Source: Marivirga aurantiaca (GTDB taxonomy: Bacteria > Bacteroidota > Bacteroidia > Cytophagales > Cyclobacteriaceae). Taken from it: DNA of 64,000 bases. This document shows, piece after piece, positions 61,424 to 64,000 of the stretch. The stretch's first letter is position 1, and every line of letters starts with the position of its first letter. The notes beneath the pieces are model-generated. The model was not told the DNA's origin, did not search any database, and saw only the letters and a program-made list of their open reading frames with translations. Location of the stretch: positions 248,001 to 312,000 of the forward strand of contig NZ_JAEQBW010000005.1 of the NCBI RefSeq assembly GCF_016679925.1. Reading direction: 5' to 3'. The translations under genes were made by a program, and so were the position numbers.

Positions 61424-64000
61424 TTAAAATCCATCGTCATCATCCGTTTCTTCAGGAGTGGTGGGTGTGGTTGGGGGTGGCAAAGGATCACTCCCCGTGG
61501 GCCCAGAAGAACTTACATTCCCTTCGGTAGCCATTTCCAGAAAATAAGGTGCGTCAATATCATAATACTTTCTTCTATATTCTTCCACAAAGTTGGTCAC
61601 TTCTAACTTATCCCCGGTGAGGAATACAAACTCCCCTATCTTGGCTTTGGTGGCTTTAGATTTCTTATCTATAATATCGTTTGCAACCGGATTTGAAGAG
61701 AAGAATATCAATCGATCCTCCTCATAATGGAAGAAATACCAGCATGAAGGGGAAACCTGCAAGAAAATTCTGATGGACGTACCCATTTCTTTCTTATCTA
61801 TTTCTACAAATCCATCAATATTGGCATTTACATCAGTGGCTCCTGTATTGGAGAATCCAATTTTGCCCACATTGTACCATGCAGAATTTTCGGTAGACCA
61901 TTTCAAATCCAGGCTGGTGATATTTAAGGTTTTGGTTAAAGCTGACGACATTGTATGCAAAGGAATATAATCATTGAATATTCCCTCTTCATATTTCCTG
62001 GCTGTTTGATCGCCTGCAAGCTCCGCCAGCTTAGGTAGCAATCTATCCAAATCCTTTGTTGCTTCCGGTAACCCAAGACGGCCTACCACTTCCAACATAT
62101 CATTTCCCATTACAGGAGTCAATGATTTGGGCAAATCAAACTCCGCTGTTAACATGATATTAAACAGAAATTCCTGTTGCAGCAAATCTCCTGAGCCGGA
62201 ACCGGCACTTCTGAATTCCGCTTCTTTTCTTCCATTTATAAAATTGAGCGGCCCCTCAAACTCAATTTTTTGTTCTTGTTCATTAAAGGCAAAATATTTT
62301 CCGGAATAGGAATTGCCAATGCTCTTTTCCTTATTCTCAATTTTAAATTGATCAGTTGAAGCCTGATAAGCCAACAGACCGCTTGGTTTAAAGAAATCCT
62401 GATCAGAAGGATCCCTCTTATCATTGATAAAGGTGGCATAAAGTTCACTGGTTTCACTATCAAAATGGATTCCCGCTTGTAAAGGATTTCCCATTTCAGT
62501 CACGCTTTCATCAAAATCAAAAACCACTTCCTTGGCACTTCCATCACTTTTATAACGTATCCAGGTATCATAATTAGGAATGTTCTTTAAATCCAGCTGC
62601 ACATACCCTTCCAGGTTCAATGCCGGTTTATCCGCATACATGGTTATATCACCTTTATAATACATTCCGGGACTAATAAGCATCCTGTCATCAACCACTA
62701 CTTTGCCAGAAGAAACCGTCCGCAATTTCTCAATTCCCTTTTTAGTAACAGGGGCAGGTTCAAGTGTAAATTTTCCCATTTTAATAGAGAAAGTATCGCC
62801 AATGGAATTAACATATCGGTATGTAGCATCTCCTTCAAATTTATTTCTTGAGATAATATCTATCTCTCCATCATATAAATTATGATAAGCAGTAAGGGTA
62901 TCTAAAGTTAAAGTAGCCTCATACAATTTGTTCATAGTAGCATTTTCTCCTATCGTCACCTTTCCTCCTCCCGGGGTTATGAGTGCATCAGCCACTTGAA
63001 TGTGAGGAATTCCGGATACGATTAAAGACAGATCGTCTATATCATAAACCGCTTCTGTTGCATTAAATACCAGAGAATCCTGATCAGGATTAGTAGAATA
63101 GAAATAAGAGTTTTTAATCGGAACGTCCTGAGGCTTTTTCATCATCACTAACTTCTCATCCAGTTTCCATTCCGCTGAAGGAATAGATGTTTTATAGCTC
63201 GCATAAGGGAAATTAAGAGCCGCATCCCCCTCTACTTCAGGGTTGATGTTGGCAACGTTTTTAGAAAAATCAAAGTTAAGCTTTACATTATCCGAAGCCA
63301 ATGCAGGAATGGTGTCGTTCGATTCTATTATAAAATCAGCATTTCGTGCAGCAAATCCCAGTTCTTTAAAGGTATAATGATTGGAGTTAGTTTTTGAGCC
63401 TCTTGTTGCCAGTTTACCTTCTCCATATAATCCTCTTTGGGATATCACTGTTCTTCCACTGAGGGAAGCTGTCTCATTATACATTTTAAAAGGCTCAGAT
63501 TTATTACTCAAATAGAGACTGTCCTTGGAAGTCAGCCAACGCATATCGAAGTTTACGATTTCCATATCAGGAAAAGAAGTTCCCTCCCAGTCACCGGATT
63601 CCATTTTGGCATAAGTACCCACAGCATTTATTGAATCTTTAAAAAAGGTGAAATTGGGTGAATTAATGGTAGTACTTAAAAATTCTATTTTATCACCACC
63701 TCGGAGGCCTTGGTTGTCAAGTTTCAGGTTTCCATAAAACCTTGCTGTTCCCTCTAATAAATCTATCCCCTCTACCGGAAGTGGATGGTTAAAACCCAAA
63801 GATTTATCAGGCATTACCCTCAGTTTCTCGCTAAACTCAGGAAATATTCCTCCGGAGTGGAAGGTTCCTTCAAAAGCAATCGAATTAGGATCGCTGCTAC
63901 TCACCGAATCTATTGTGAATGGAGGGATAATGAAATACAAACTTTTGTCATAAACACCATCCAGGATTTCTTCCCCAAGGAAATAAACCGTTGCTCCTTT
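61424..64000 (-). CDS. Large protein of unknown function, N-terminus cut by window edge
   Basis: The frame is open to base 64000, so 858 C-terminal residues are seen and the start lies outside. The sequence is beta-rich with repeated plate-like units (KLDNQGLRGGDKIEFLST, YEATLTLDTLTAYHNLYDGEI, GYVQLDLKNIPNYDTWIRY, EEQATPYL-like helices absent). A conserved-looking segment (LDRLLPKLAELAGDQTARKYEEG, then LTKTLNITSLDLKWSTENSAWYNVGKIGFSNTGATDVNA) precedes a low-complexity Pro/Thr/Asp tail (PPPTTPTTPEETDDDDGF). It recalls very large Cytophagales proteins with no named domain. Envelope or surface location is inferred from repeat type only; no T9SS domain at the end. Confidence 0.75.
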   Translation of the reverse strand, partial: KGATVYFLGEEILDGVYDKSLYFIIPPFTIDSVSSSDPNSIAFEGTFHSGGIFPEFSEKLRVMPDKSLGFNHPLPVEGIDLLEGTARFYGNLKLDNQGLRGGDKIEFLSTTINSPNFTFFKDSINAVGTYAKMESGDWEGTSFPDMEIVNFDMRWLTSKDSLYLSNKSEPFKMYNETASLSGRTVISQRGLYGEGKLATRGSKTNSNHYTFKELGFAARNADFIIESNDTIPALASDNVKLNFDFSKNVANINPEVEGDAALNFPYASYKTSIPSAEWKLDEKLVMMKKPQDVPIKNSYFYSTNPDQDSLVFNATEAVYDIDDLSLIVSGIPHIQVADALITPGGGKVTIGENATMNKLYEATLTLDTLTAYHNLYDGEIDIISRNKFEGDATYRYVNSIGDTFSIKMGKFTLEPAPVTKKGIEKLRTVSSGKVVVDDRMLISPGMYYKGDITMYADKPALNLEGYVQLDLKNIPNYDTWIRYKSDGSAKEVVFDFDESVTEMGNPLQAGIHFDSETSELYATFINDKRDPSDQDFFKPSGLLAYQASTDQFKIENKEKSIGNSYSGKYFAFNEQEQKIEFEGPLNFINGRKEAEFRSAGSGSGDLLQQEFLFNIMLTAEFDLPKSLTPVMGNDMLEVVGRLGLPEATKDLDRLLPKLAELAGDQTARKYEEGIFNDYIPLHTMSSALTKTLNITSLDLKWSTENSAWYNVGKIGFSNTGATDVNANIDGFVEIDKKEMGTSIRIFLQVSPSCWYFFHYEEDRLIFFSSNPVANDIIDKKSKATKAKIGEFVFLTGDKLEVTNFVEEYRRKYYDIDAPYFLEMATEGNVSSSGPTGSDPLPPPTTPTTPEETDDDDGF

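Noticed and set aside
1-64000. CRISPR arrays, tRNA or rRNA genes, phage genes
   Set aside because: Looked for by eye; no repeat-spacer arrays, no cloverleaf with matching T-loop and no rRNA-like blocks. A tRNA scan program would be needed for certainty.

Overview
The window looks like chromosomal DNA of a marine-type member of the Bacteroidota, most likely order Cytophagales. The evidence is AT-rich, gene-dense sequence, TonB-dependent receptors with CarboxypepD_reg-like N-termini, a type IX secretion (T9SS) C-terminal sorting domain, LytS/LytTR two-component proteins, TPR-LuxR regulators, TAnnTTTG promoter boxes and several Cys-lipoproteins. A Marivirga-like genus is a guess only. I see no rRNA, tRNA, CRISPR array, phage block or complete insertion sequence.

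Left part (1-12.1 kb, all minus strand): the C-terminally truncated gene of a lipoprotein combining a TIM-barrel-like domain, three SLH domains and a C39-like cysteine peptidase; a TPR/LuxR-type regulator; a TonB receptor preceded by a beta-helix lipoprotein; an isolated MoxR ATPase; apt; a frameshifted REP-associated (IS200-like) transposase flanked by two REP-like palindromes; and mazG. At 12.3-19.2 kb come a small Cys-rich membrane protein, a PiT-like transporter, a five-gene arsenic operon (arsR, DUF6428, arsC, acr3, arsO-like oxidoreductase) with two copies of a candidate ArsR site, and cbpA-cbpM chaperone genes.

Middle part (19.5-46 kb): glmM and a NifS/IscS-type cysteine desulfurase; a double universal stress protein; an M1 lipoprotein aminopeptidase; a DUF1987/SiaC-like protein; a 2414-residue T9SS-exported metalloprotease-like protein; an ABC exporter whose permease is fused to an M1 peptidase, divergent from a LytS/LytTR two-component pair; nth; two divergent ECF sigma factors, one with a small anti-sigma-like gene, the other followed by a decayed kinase fragment and an intact Ser/Thr kinase-TPR gene.

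Right part (46-64 kb): outer-membrane barrel and beta-helix/PKD lipoproteins, uvrA with a possibly leaderless promoter, several secreted proteins of unknown role, a small envelope operon (YqaE/Pmp3, DUF1206, DUF4235-like) facing a DUF4112 gene across a palindrome-rich spacer, gdhA, a Na+/Ca2+ exchanger, an M20 dipeptidase, and a large exported-looking protein cut by the right edge.

The least ordinary signals are: (i) a REP-like palindrome family with a conserved stem mismatch and a compensatory base-pair change, next to a broken RAYT gene and again as an inverted pair 45 kb away; (ii) the decayed duplicate kinase N-terminus translationally coupled to an ECF sigma gene; (iii) the SLH/C39 lipoprotein; and (iv) a perfect 27-bp inverted repeat at 33.2 kb.
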